DNA from: JAPORK01 sp026710285
GTDB lineage: Bacteria; Pseudomonadota; Gammaproteobacteria; Pseudomonadales; Endozoicomonadaceae
NCBI GenBank assembly: GCA_965201045.1
Contig: OZ241746.1
Span: 2,418,001 to 2,482,000 of the forward strand
DNA length: 64,000 nt
Reading direction: 5' to 3'
The notes below the pieces were generated by a model. That model saw only the letters and a list, made by a program, of their open reading frames with translations. It was not told where the DNA came from and made no database searches. The position numbers and the translations under genes were made by a program. Positions 8,113 through 16,077 of this stretch are shown here, in pieces (positions within the stretch are counted from its first letter, which is position 1; every line of letters begins with the position of its first letter).

Positions 8113-8238
8113 ATGAACATATCAAAAAGAACGAAACTCATAGCTACAATAGGTCCGACATGTGAAAAATAAATTTTCACTCCAGTTTTGCGTGTGATCA
8201 CTTTATTTGAGCAGGGATATTTTTATAATTAATGTGTT
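8113..8238 (+). pseudogene. pyk: Pyruvate kinase N-terminal fragment (relic)
   Basis: ATG 8113 begins MNISKRTKLIATIGPTCEK and then meets TAA at 8170. The segment RTKLIATIGP is the N-terminal hallmark of pyruvate kinase (family form RTKIVATIGPAS). Beyond the stop, in the same frame, PVLRVITLFEQGYFYN faintly matches the following family segment (VL..LIEAGM.V.RLN) before decay is complete near 8238. The remaining ~430 residues are absent. Pyruvate kinase makes pyruvate and ATP from phosphoenolpyruvate; whether another copy exists cannot be seen here. Confidence 0.6.
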
Positions 8239-8401
8239 TTGTAAATGATAAGAATATAAAATTTGTTTTTATCTGTTTACAGAAAGGTACAATAAATTTA
8301 CACTGCTGTTTTTGAATGGAGCTATTTTTGAATGTTTTTAACAGTTAAAATTGCCTTGCAAAAATACTATTTATTTGAATATTTATACAACAGGTTAACT
8401 C

Positions 8402-9373
8402 TTGATCATCACTGAAAGTTATAACAGAGAAGATGGTAGCTACGTCTTAAACAACCACAAAAAAAGTACGTCATTGCTAAGAAATTATTTTAAAAAAATT
8501 AAAGAAAAAGAAGGGCATTCTTTTTTTAAGTATGTAAGTAATGAAATTCAATGTACAGCAGAGCTTTTTTTTAAATCCTGTTTTTTATCTTGTATTTCTC
8601 ACCCACTTAAAAAGTTTTATTCCTGTGTTTCCGGAGAGCAGGTCAGGCTTAATACCGGAACAGATATTCAGGATAATATTCGGACTATAAGTCGTTATCA
8701 AAACTGGGATAATTGGCAGGAAATTGGTGAGTATATGCAAAATTCACCAGGAATATGTTATGGAATGACAGCGCAGTTCGGTATTGCATTGCTTAATTCA
8801 CATAATGGAGAATCAGAGGGTCTTACTTACGAAAAATTTTTGCTTTATCTTGATATATTAACAGGTAACAGTAATGAGGAGATTTATTTTAACGAAAAAG
8901 ATACAAAAGATCTGCAGAATTTTGTAGAAGAACTAATGATATATCAGATACGAGGAATCCTCAACCTTGAAAAGCAGAGTGTTTTTAAGGCTTCAAAGAC
9001 ATTAGGTAAAGATTTATGCTGTGTGTTTAAGCATAATTTTGTGGCTTTAGAGGAGGAAGAATTTATAGAGCAGTTTATAGATCTTTTAGATGAAAAACTG
9101 AATAATAATAAGTATTTTTATATTCATATTTGCACGAGTGATCATGCCACTGGTTTAGGCTTTCGTGATGGTAAAGCTTTATTTTATGAACACAGATGTT
9201 GTCATTATCGGTATGGTGAAAAAATTCAATATGCCAGGGAGTTTGATTTAAATTCACAGGCAGAGAAAGAGAAGTTAGCAGAGTTTATATTTTTTTCATA
9301 CAACGAGGAGGAAGACTATAGCAAAAAAGTGAAGTTCCATCTGCGTGGTTATGCACTAGAGACTGATGATTGA
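8402..9373 (+). CDS. Hypothetical protein, possible C58-like papain-fold effector
   Basis: A 323-aa protein starting at TTG 8402, with only a weak upstream ribosome site. I do not recognise it as a known gene. Two conserved-looking stretches recall the YopT/C58 papain-like peptidases, which have the order Cys...His...Asp: SPGICYGMTAQFGIALL (Cys119) and TSDHATGLGFRDGKALFYEH (His248). In C58 proteins the His segment is followed by FFDPN; here the corresponding residue would be Glu263 in FYEH, so the triad is not perfect. The protein has a Lys-rich N-terminus and no signal peptide. A secreted effector acting on host proteins is conceivable, but the evidence is only motif-like. Confidence 0.45.
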   Translation: MIITESYNREDGSYVLNNHKKSTSLLRNYFKKIKEKEGHSFFKYVSNEIQCTAELFFKSCFLSCISHPLKKFYSCVSGEQVRLNTGTDIQDNIRTISRYQNWDNWQEIGEYMQNSPGICYGMTAQFGIALLNSHNGESEGLTYEKFLLYLDILTGNSNEEIYFNEKDTKDLQNFVEELMIYQIRGILNLEKQSVFKASKTLGKDLCCVFKHNFVALEEEEFIEQFIDLLDEKLNNNKYFYIHICTSDHATGLGFRDGKALFYEHRCCHYRYGEKIQYAREFDLNSQAEKEKLAEFIFFSYNEEEDYSKKVKFHLRGYALETDD

Positions 9374-9627
9374 TCGATCATAGTCAAAGTTAGCATAGCG
9401 CTGGTTTTATAAAAAGAGTACAGTATGATCATACCAACGGAGCTATGCAACGATGGAGTTGTGAAGTTGTGACATCTCTCACCCAGGGGCTTCGACAGGC
9501 TCAGCCCACGTTTTCTTGCCTTCTAACAGACTCAGTCTGTGGTTTCATGCCAGATAAGGCTGATATATTTAGTAGCAGGATCTGCTTGAGGAAGGGTAAA
9601 AAATAACAGCCTGAAAAATCTAATTAA
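9374..9627. repeat. Gene-free gap with dispersed GGCTTCGACAGGCTCAGCC-type repeat
   Basis: GGGGCTTCGACAGGCTCAGCC (about 9487-9507) is a copy of a short dispersed repeat also present in fragments at 4.7-4.8 kb. A palindromic CAGACTCAGTCTG follows at about 9529-9541. No coding signal is visible. Confidence 0.4.
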
Positions 9628-9826
9628 CAGACAGCTTCAGGGAGGGGATATAAAGCGGTTTTGTTTAAATTTTTTTGCTGTTTTTCTATTTCTGTGTTTA
9701 AATACACTCTGCCGCAGGACTGGCGGTTTGAGCCTTTGGAGAGCTTAAGACTTGTGTAACAATTTTGTTGCCTTAGCTGTTCTCTGTGAATTAGGCATTC
9801 CCTTCCTCAGGGAGAGGAAGAAGTCA
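9628..9826 (+). mobile_element. ~200-bp mini-element derived from the IS605-type ends
   Basis: The left part, CTTCAGGGAGGGGATATAAA (from 9635), matches the left end of the tnpB element (CTTCAGGGCGGGGATAATTAA). The right part, TTCCCTTCCTCAGGGAGAGG (from 9798) followed by AAGAAGTCAA, matches its right end. About 150 bp of unrelated or decayed sequence lies between and there is no tnpB, so this is a non-autonomous derivative or solo-ends relic. It ends about 30 bp before mnmG and may have separated that gene from its original promoter. Confidence 0.55.
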
Positions 9827-9855
9827 AAAAATTAAAGGTATCTAAAGGTATTGTA

Positions 9856-11757
9856 GTGAATTTTCCTGCTCATTTTGCTGTAATTGTCGTTGGTGGAGGT
9901 CATGCCGGCACTGAAGCTGCGCTGGCTGCAGCCCGTATGGGTGTGCCTGTATTGTTGATTACCCACAATATAGATACATTAGGGCAGATGTCCTGCAATC
10001 CGGCCATCGGTGGTATTGGTAAAAGTCATCTGGTCAGAGAAGTCGATGCATTAGGCGGCATCATGGCTAGAGCAACAGATAAAGCAGGTATTCAGTTCAG
10101 AGTACTTAACAGCCGCAAAGGACCGGCTGTACGTGCAACCAGGGCACAAACCGACCGGTTACTCTATAAACAAGTGATTCAGCAAACACTTGAAAATCAA
10201 GATAATTTATGGCTCTTTCAGCAGAGTGTTGATGACCTAATCATCACAAATAACCGTGTCACCGGTGTTATCACTCAAATGGGATTACGCTTTACCGCTA
10301 ACACAGTTATTATAACAGCTGGCACTTTTCTTGGCGGACGTATCCATATCGGTTTAGAAAATTATGCTGGTGGACGGGCAGGTGACAAGCCTTCCGGTAC
10401 ACTTGCGCGGCGCTTGCGGGAATTACCGTTTAGAGTCGAGCGTTTGAAAACTGGTACTCCGCCACGTATTGATGCACGCACTGTTGATTTTTCAGTTATG
10501 CAGGAACAAAAAGGTGACACCCCTGTCCCGGTAATGTCTTATTCCGGATCGGTGCAGGATCATCCCCGACAAGTTTCCTGTTATATTACCCATACCAATG
10601 AAAAAACGCATGAAATTATCCGTCAGGGACTTGACCGCTCTCCTATGTATACAGGAGTTATTGGAGGCGTCGGTCCCAGATATTGCCCCTCGGTAGAAGA
10701 TAAAATACAACGCTTTGCCGACAAAAACAGCCATCAGGTTTTTATTGAACCAGAGGGGCTGCAAAGTAATGAGTTATATCCAAATGGTGTCTCTACCAGC
10801 TTACCCTTTGACATTCAGATAGAAATGATTCGCTCCATTAAAGGTTTGGAGCAAGCGCATATTATTCGTCCCGGTTATGCCATTGAATATGACTATTTTG
10901 ATCCGCGTGATCTTAAATTCTCGCTGGAAACTAAATTTATCGAAGGGCTTTTCTTTGCCGGACAAATTAATGGTTCAACGGGCTATGAAGAAGCAGCCGC
11001 ACAGGGGTTGCTGGCAGGAATAAACGCTGCCCTCAAAGCACAACAGAAAGCCAGCTGGCATCCTCGCCGGGATGAGGCTTACATGGGGGTGATGATTGAT
11101 GATTTAATTACCAACGGCACAACAGAGCCTTATCGTATGTTTACCAGTCGGGCTGAGTATCGCTTACTGCTAAGAGAAGACAACGCAGATTTACGCCTGA
11201 CAGAAACTGGCTATGCACTCGGTGTTGTAACTGATATGCAATGGAAAGCTTTTTCTCAGAAAAAACAACAGATCAGGACTGAAACCAACAGATTAAAAAC
11301 AACCTTTATCCATCCTAACACAGAAGCAGCAGAGAAAATAGCTAACAAAACCGGACAAGCGCCTGAGCGTGAATATAATCTGCTGGAACTGCTTAAACGT
11401 CCTGAATTTAAATATAGTGATATTGCAAATCTGGCAGAGAGCGCAACGGTCAGTGCACAGGTTGCTGAGCAAATTGAGATCAGTATAAAATATCACGGTT
11501 ATATTGAGCGCCAGCAAAAAGAAATTGAGCGTATGCGTCACCATGAAGAAACCATTATTGCAAACCTTGACTATAGTAAAATTCCGGGTTTGTCTAATGA
11601 AGTCAGACAAAAGCTGGAAGCACACCAGCCGGAAACTTTAGGGCAGGCTTCCAGAATTTCGGGGGTTACACCGGCGGCTATTTCATTGTTGCTGATATAT
11701 TTAAAAAAACAGAACCTGTTGCGTTATAAAAAAGCAGAGTCGCGACGAACAGGTTAA
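9856..11757 (+). CDS. mnmG: tRNA uridine-5-carboxymethylaminomethyl modification enzyme MnmG (GidA)
   Basis: A 633-aa FAD-dependent enzyme that works with MnmE to make the cmnm5 modification at wobble U34 of tRNAs. The dinucleotide-binding motif VGGGHAGTEAA is at 12-22. The family motif SCNPAIGGIGK follows, with Cys47, and GPRYCPSVEDKI contains Cys277; these two cysteines correspond to the conserved pair of the Escherichia coli enzyme. The C-terminal helical MnmE/tRNA-binding part is complete (KIPGLSNEVRQKL...SGVTPAAISLLL). The start GTG 9856 aligns with the family N-terminus. rsmG, its usual downstream partner, is missing; instead the gene overlaps the convergent riboflavin synthase gene by 4 bp. 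Confidence 0.97.
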   Translation: MNFPAHFAVIVVGGGHAGTEAALAAARMGVPVLLITHNIDTLGQMSCNPAIGGIGKSHLVREVDALGGIMARATDKAGIQFRVLNSRKGPAVRATRAQTDRLLYKQVIQQTLENQDNLWLFQQSVDDLIITNNRVTGVITQMGLRFTANTVIITAGTFLGGRIHIGLENYAGGRAGDKPSGTLARRLRELPFRVERLKTGTPPRIDARTVDFSVMQEQKGDTPVPVMSYSGSVQDHPRQVSCYITHTNEKTHEIIRQGLDRSPMYTGVIGGVGPRYCPSVEDKIQRFADKNSHQVFIEPEGLQSNELYPNGVSTSLPFDIQIEMIRSIKGLEQAHIIRPGYAIEYDYFDPRDLKFSLETKFIEGLFFAGQINGSTGYEEAAAQGLLAGINAALKAQQKASWHPRRDEAYMGVMIDDLITNGTTEPYRMFTSRAEYRLLLREDNADLRLTETGYALGVVTDMQWKAFSQKKQQIRTETNRLKTTFIHPNTEAAEKIANKTGQAPEREYNLLELLKRPEFKYSDIANLAESATVSAQVAEQIEISIKYHGYIERQQKEIERMRHHEETIIANLDYSKIPGLSNEVRQKLEAHQPETLGQASRISGVTPAAISLLLIYLKKQNLLRYKKAESRRTG

Positions 11758-12365
11758 TTTTGCTTTTCCTGCATTAACCGGGTAACCGTATCCACAAGAA
11801 CTTGTGTTTGTGTATCAACCTCTATATTTACATAATCATTTATCTTACGGTTAACTAAAATCGTTCTGCTGAGTGTTTCGGGAATCAGACCGACACAAAA
11901 CCGGTCTGCTTTAACCTCTCCAATAGTCAGGCTGACTCCGTCAATGGCAATATAGCCTTTATGAAAAATGTAAGCGGCAATGACTTTTGGCAATGATAAC
12001 CACAAAGTACAGTTATTTTCGCTTTCGTGGCGTTCCACCACTTTAGCCATTGATAAAATGTGACCAGAGAGCTGATGCCCACCTATTTCATCACCAAAAC
12101 GGGCTGCACGTTCAACATTGACTTCATCTCCTTCTTGAAGCAAGTTGAGATTAGTTACCCGCAAAGTTTCCTGCATAACATCAAAAGTGACCTGAAGACC
12201 ATTAATTGAGGTGACCGTAAGACAGCATCCATTCACTGCGATGGAAGCCCCTGTTACCAGGTTATTAAGCATATCCTCTGCCATACTTAGCGTTAATATA
12301 CTGAAATCTTTTTTTTTTCTGACACGGGTCACACAAGCTATTCCCTGCACAATACCTGTGAACAT
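11754..12365 (-). CDS. ribC: Riboflavin synthase alpha chain
   Basis: A 203-aa enzyme (RibE in Bacillus nomenclature) that dismutates two 6,7-dimethyl-8-ribityllumazine molecules to riboflavin. It has two tandem lumazine-binding barrels: the first with MFTGIVQG and VNGCCLTV, the second beginning near GGHQLSGHI and containing IDGVSLTIGEV. An upstream ATG would add ten residues, but MFTGIVQG at 12365 is the conserved family start and has GAGGTAT as ribosome site, so it was chosen. The gene is convergent with mnmG and the stop codons overlap. No other rib genes are nearby and no FMN riboswitch was recognised upstream, so it looks like a solitary, constitutively expressed copy. Confidence 0.96.
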   Translation of the reverse strand: MFTGIVQGIACVTRVRKKKDFSILTLSMAEDMLNNLVTGASIAVNGCCLTVTSINGLQVTFDVMQETLRVTNLNLLQEGDEVNVERAARFGDEIGGHQLSGHILSMAKVVERHESENNCTLWLSLPKVIAAYIFHKGYIAIDGVSLTIGEVKADRFCVGLIPETLSRTILVNRKINDYVNIEVDTQTQVLVDTVTRLMQEKQN

Positions 12366-12539
12366 AATATACCTCAGATGTAAACTAAACGTCACTGCCT
12401 GTAAAAAATAAATCTAACCTTTAATACCAGGTTAAATGAGTACCATTATCAAGATGATTTTGCAATGTTTCGTTAGAATTTATTTTTGCTGCCTCTTGCT
12501 TAAATTGTCTTATCATTTCGTTTATAAAAAGAAATTTAA

Positions 12540-12680
12540 TTATTGGTTTGAGTATATCCAGGTCCGGACGGAACTAATAAGAGAGTCTCTTTTACTATAC
12601 GAGAAAAAGTTGTTTATTCAAACAGTGCATTGTATAATCAATCAACCTCATAAGTAACACTGCTGCGCAATATCATAATT
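12540..12680 (-). pseudogene. Remnant of the DDE transposase start and left end
   Basis: Read on the minus strand, GCGCAG...TGCACTG is followed by TTGAATAAACAACTTTTT and later CTCTTATTAGTTCC. This is a diverged copy of the end and first codons (MNKQLL...LISS) seen at 490-730 and 6064-6180. Only about 140 bp remain. It marks an old insertion in the gap between riboflavin synthase and gcvP. The rest of the gap (12366-12539 and 12681-12792) shows no gene and no recognisable glycine riboswitch. Confidence 0.5.
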
Positions 12681-12792
12681 ATATTGATTATAAAGTCATA
12701 ATAACTATGAAACATAAAGCTGTTCTGTACAAAAGTTATGCTATGCGTTAGCCTTCTGAAATTATGATAATATACCGGGGGTCCTGATATTA

Positions 12793-15723
12793 ATGATTAT
12801 TACAGAAAAACAAACCGAAGACTCTACACAAAGCAGACAACATTGCAGCGATGAAAATTCATTAAGATCACTTGAGCAACATTATGCTTTTATACACAGA
12901 CATATTGGTATTGATGATGCATCAATGCAGGAAATACTCTCCTTTCTTGGCGTAAAATCGCTGGAAGAACTGTTACAAAAAGCGGTACCTCAGGATATTT
13001 TACAAGATGATTCCGGGGAATTGTCAGCATTGTCAGAGCAAGCAACCCTCGCTTATCTGTTTAAATTGCTCAAAAAAAATCTTCCGCATCGTAGCTTTAT
13101 CGGGATGGGGTATTATGGGACAGAGCTTCCAAGTGTCATTTTACGTAATGTTCTGGAAAATCCCGGCTGGTATACCGCCTATACGCCATATCAGGCTGAA
13201 GTTGCTCAGGGTCGTATGGAAATGTTACTCAATTTTCAGCAACTCACTTTAGATTTAACCGGTATGGAAATTGCTTCTGCCTCTTTGTTAGATGAAGCAA
13301 CCGCAGCAGCTGAAGCTATGATGATGGCACGCCGCATTACCAAAAAACATAAAACTAATATTTTTTATGTTGATCAGTCTTGTCATCCACAAACCATTGA
13401 TGTTATCAAAACACGTGCTGAATATATGGATATTGAAGTTGTTACAGGACCCGCTGATCAGGTCAGTCAATATGATATTTTTGGTGTATTGTTTGCTTAT
13501 CCTGGCACCTTTGGAGACATTCATGATTACAAAAATCTGATCAGCACTTTGCATCAGAAAAAAATAATCGTTGCGATGGTTGCAGATATGATGAGTCTGG
13601 TGATGCTTGAATCTCCGGGTCATCTTGGTGCTGATATCGCTTTAGGTTCCTCGCAGCGATTTGGTGTTCCGATGGGGTTTGGTGGACCTCATGCGGCTTT
13701 TTTTGCTACAAAGAACGAATATAGCCGGAGTATGCCGGGACGTATTATTGGTCTGTCGATTGACAGCCGTGGGCGACCTGCTTATCGAATGGCTTTACAG
13801 ACCAGGGAGCAGCATATCCGTCGTGATAAAGCAACCAGTAATATTTGTACTTCTCAGGTCTTATTGGCCAATATCGCAGCTTGTTATGCTATCTGGCATG
13901 GACCACAGGGTTTGCAAAAAATTGCACGACGCATCCATCGGCTGACGAATATTTTTGCAGCCGGACTGGCGCAATATTCGATACAACCTGTAAACAGTTC
14001 ATGGTTTGATACACTCACCTTCAGCCCAGAGAATAAACAGGCAATCCTTGCAAGAGCAGCATCTTATAAGGTGAATCTGCGTATTGCAGAAAATGAAGGT
14101 TTCCTGGGGGTTTCTCTGGATGAAACAACAACACGGGAAGACATTATTACCTTATGGAATATTTTCCTCGGAGAGGATCATCAGCTGACTATTCAATCAG
14201 TAGAAGCGACCTTACCTGAAATATCCGCGGCAATTCCATCTTCATTGTTGCGCACAAGTGCTGTTTTATCCCATGATGTTTTTAATCGTTACCACTCAGA
14301 AACAGCGATGATGCGTTATCTGAAAATGCTGGAAGAACGTGATCTGACTCTGAATCGCTCGATGATTGCTTTAGGCTCATGTACGATGAAGCTTAATGCA
14401 GCAACAGAAATGCTACCGGTCACATGGTCACAAATCACTGATTTGCATCCTTTTGCTCCCCGAGAGCAGGTTGCAGGTATGTTGGAGATGATTGCTGAGC
14501 TTGAAAGCATGTTAAAAACAATCACCGGTTTTGCAGCCATCAGTATGCAGCCTAATTCCGGTGCGCAAGGTGAATATGCAGGCTTACTGACGATTCGGCG
14601 TTATCATCAAAGCCTTGGTGAACAACAGCGAAATATCTGCTTAATTCCTACTTCTGCCCATGGAACCAACCCTGCTTCTGCCATAATGTGTGGTATGAAA
14701 GTAGTGTTGGTTGATTGTGATAAAGAAGGTAATGTTGATGTACAACACCTAAAGGAAGCTGCGCTAAAACATAGCAAAAATCTTGCGGCTTTAATGATTA
14801 CTTATCCTTCCACACATGGTGTTTATGAAGAAGGTATCAGAGATATTTGTGATATCGTTCACCAAAATGGTGGTCAGGTTTATATGGATGGCGCTAACAT
14901 GAATGCGCTGGTAGAAATTGCAAAACCGGCATCATTTGGTGTAGATGTGATGCATATTAATCTGCATAAGACATTTTGTATTCCTCATGGAGGAGGTGGT
15001 CCTGGGATGGGTCCTATAGGTGTTGCTGATCATCTTGGGTGTTTTTTACCCGGCCATGGTATTATAGCTATTGATAATAAACAACAGGGTCCACCTGTCA
15101 GTGCTGCACCATGGGGGTCGGCGGCTATTCTGCCTATTTCATGGTCTTATATAAAAATGATGGGCAGCAAAGGTTTACGAAAAGCCACAGCCATCGCTAT
15201 TATGAGCGCAAATTATCTGGCCAAACACCTTGCAGCTTATTACCCGGTTCTTTATCGTGGTAAGAACGGTTGGTGTGCACATGAATTTATTATTGATCTT
15301 CGACCAATTAAAGTTGCAACAGGCATCAGTGATGAAGATATTGCCAAACGCTTAATTGATTATGGTTTTCATGCTCCAACAATGAGTTTTCCTGTTAAGG
15401 GTACACTGATGATTGAGCCTACAGAAAGTGAACCGAAAGAAGAACTTGATCGTTTTATTGAAGCGATGATTTCTATCCGTAAAGAGATTAACCAGATTGA
15501 AACCGGAGAGATCACTATTGAAAAAAGTCCTTTAAGTTATGCGCCGCACACTTTGGAAGATATAACCGGTTCATGGGACAGAGCTTATTCTCGTGAAACA
15601 GGTGTTGTACCAGCATCATGGGTAAAAGAAAATAAATTTTGGCCAGCTGTTAACCGGGTAAATAATGTTTATGGAGATCGTAATCTCATTTGTGCATGTC
15701 CACCAACAACGGAATATAAATAG
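12793..15723 (+). CDS. gcvP: Glycine dehydrogenase (decarboxylating), P protein of glycine cleavage system
   Basis: A 976-aa single-chain P protein, which uses pyridoxal phosphate to decarboxylate glycine and passes the aminomethyl group to lipoylated GcvH. The N-terminal family motif FIHRHIG is near residue 33-39. The PLP lysine is Lys726 in INLHKTFCIPHGGGGPGMG, followed by the Gly-rich loop. Both homologous halves are intact and the length matches the ~950-residue single-chain form, not the split GcvPA/GcvPB form. gcvT and gcvH are not adjacent, so the operon is broken or the genes lie elsewhere. GGGGG lies about 10 bases before the ATG. The C-terminus is complete. Confidence 0.97.
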   Translation: MIITEKQTEDSTQSRQHCSDENSLRSLEQHYAFIHRHIGIDDASMQEILSFLGVKSLEELLQKAVPQDILQDDSGELSALSEQATLAYLFKLLKKNLPHRSFIGMGYYGTELPSVILRNVLENPGWYTAYTPYQAEVAQGRMEMLLNFQQLTLDLTGMEIASASLLDEATAAAEAMMMARRITKKHKTNIFYVDQSCHPQTIDVIKTRAEYMDIEVVTGPADQVSQYDIFGVLFAYPGTFGDIHDYKNLISTLHQKKIIVAMVADMMSLVMLESPGHLGADIALGSSQRFGVPMGFGGPHAAFFATKNEYSRSMPGRIIGLSIDSRGRPAYRMALQTREQHIRRDKATSNICTSQVLLANIAACYAIWHGPQGLQKIARRIHRLTNIFAAGLAQYSIQPVNSSWFDTLTFSPENKQAILARAASYKVNLRIAENEGFLGVSLDETTTREDIITLWNIFLGEDHQLTIQSVEATLPEISAAIPSSLLRTSAVLSHDVFNRYHSETAMMRYLKMLEERDLTLNRSMIALGSCTMKLNAATEMLPVTWSQITDLHPFAPREQVAGMLEMIAELESMLKTITGFAAISMQPNSGAQGEYAGLLTIRRYHQSLGEQQRNICLIPTSAHGTNPASAIMCGMKVVLVDCDKEGNVDVQHLKEAALKHSKNLAALMITYPSTHGVYEEGIRDICDIVHQNGGQVYMDGANMNALVEIAKPASFGVDVMHINLHKTFCIPHGGGGPGMGPIGVADHLGCFLPGHGIIAIDNKQQGPPVSAAPWGSAAILPISWSYIKMMGSKGLRKATAIAIMSANYLAKHLAAYYPVLYRGKNGWCAHEFIIDLRPIKVATGISDEDIAKRLIDYGFHAPTMSFPVKGTLMIEPTESEPKEELDRFIEAMISIRKEINQIETGEITIEKSPLSYAPHTLEDITGSWDRAYSRETGVVPASWVKENKFWPAVNRVNNVYGDRNLICACPPTTEYK

Positions 15724-15954
15724 TTATTTAGTACACCATCGCTTGCTGTTGTGGTGAGTGGGGTGTAGTAAAAATCACATCAAAATATTTAAAGTCTGTC
15801 CATCATTTTTTACAGCAAGAGGACATAATAAAAAATGATACTGTTTTTTTTCTGAATGCATAACGGTTTACCAAGGTCAAGGTAAGGATAGCTTATAAAC
15901 AAACTATTATATGATTTACAAAGAATAAATAAGTTTATCAATTTAAGGTTAAAT
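15724..15954. other. Gap between gcvP and the RHS array
   Basis: No gene is seen. An imperfect inverted repeat TACACC...GGTGTA at about 15731-15768 could form a hairpin shortly after the gcvP stop, but no T-run follows, so a terminator is only weakly supported. From 15890 the sequence is very AT-rich and leads into the promoter region of RHS copy 1. Confidence 0.3.
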
Positions 15955-15966
15955 AAAACTAAAGTT
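15955..15966 (+). repeat. Hexanucleotide tract before RHS copy 1 (2 units)
   Basis: AAAACT AAAGTT followed by AAAAATTTGTG. It is a short, degenerate form of the tract found before copies 2-6. It ends 111 bp before ATG 16078, not the 91 bp seen in the others. Confidence 0.6.
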
Positions 15967-16077
15967 AAAAATTTGTGTCCAAACTGTAATAAAGATTTTT
16001 ATTTACTGCAAAACTTATTTCTAATCATTTTAACTTAACAAATTAATTCAACAAATCCTTATAAAAAGATGTGTACA

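Noticed and set aside
12366..12792. FMN or glycine riboswitch before riboflavin synthase or gcvP
   Set aside because: No RFN-like or gcvT-type conserved segments were recognised; part of the gap is an IS remnant.
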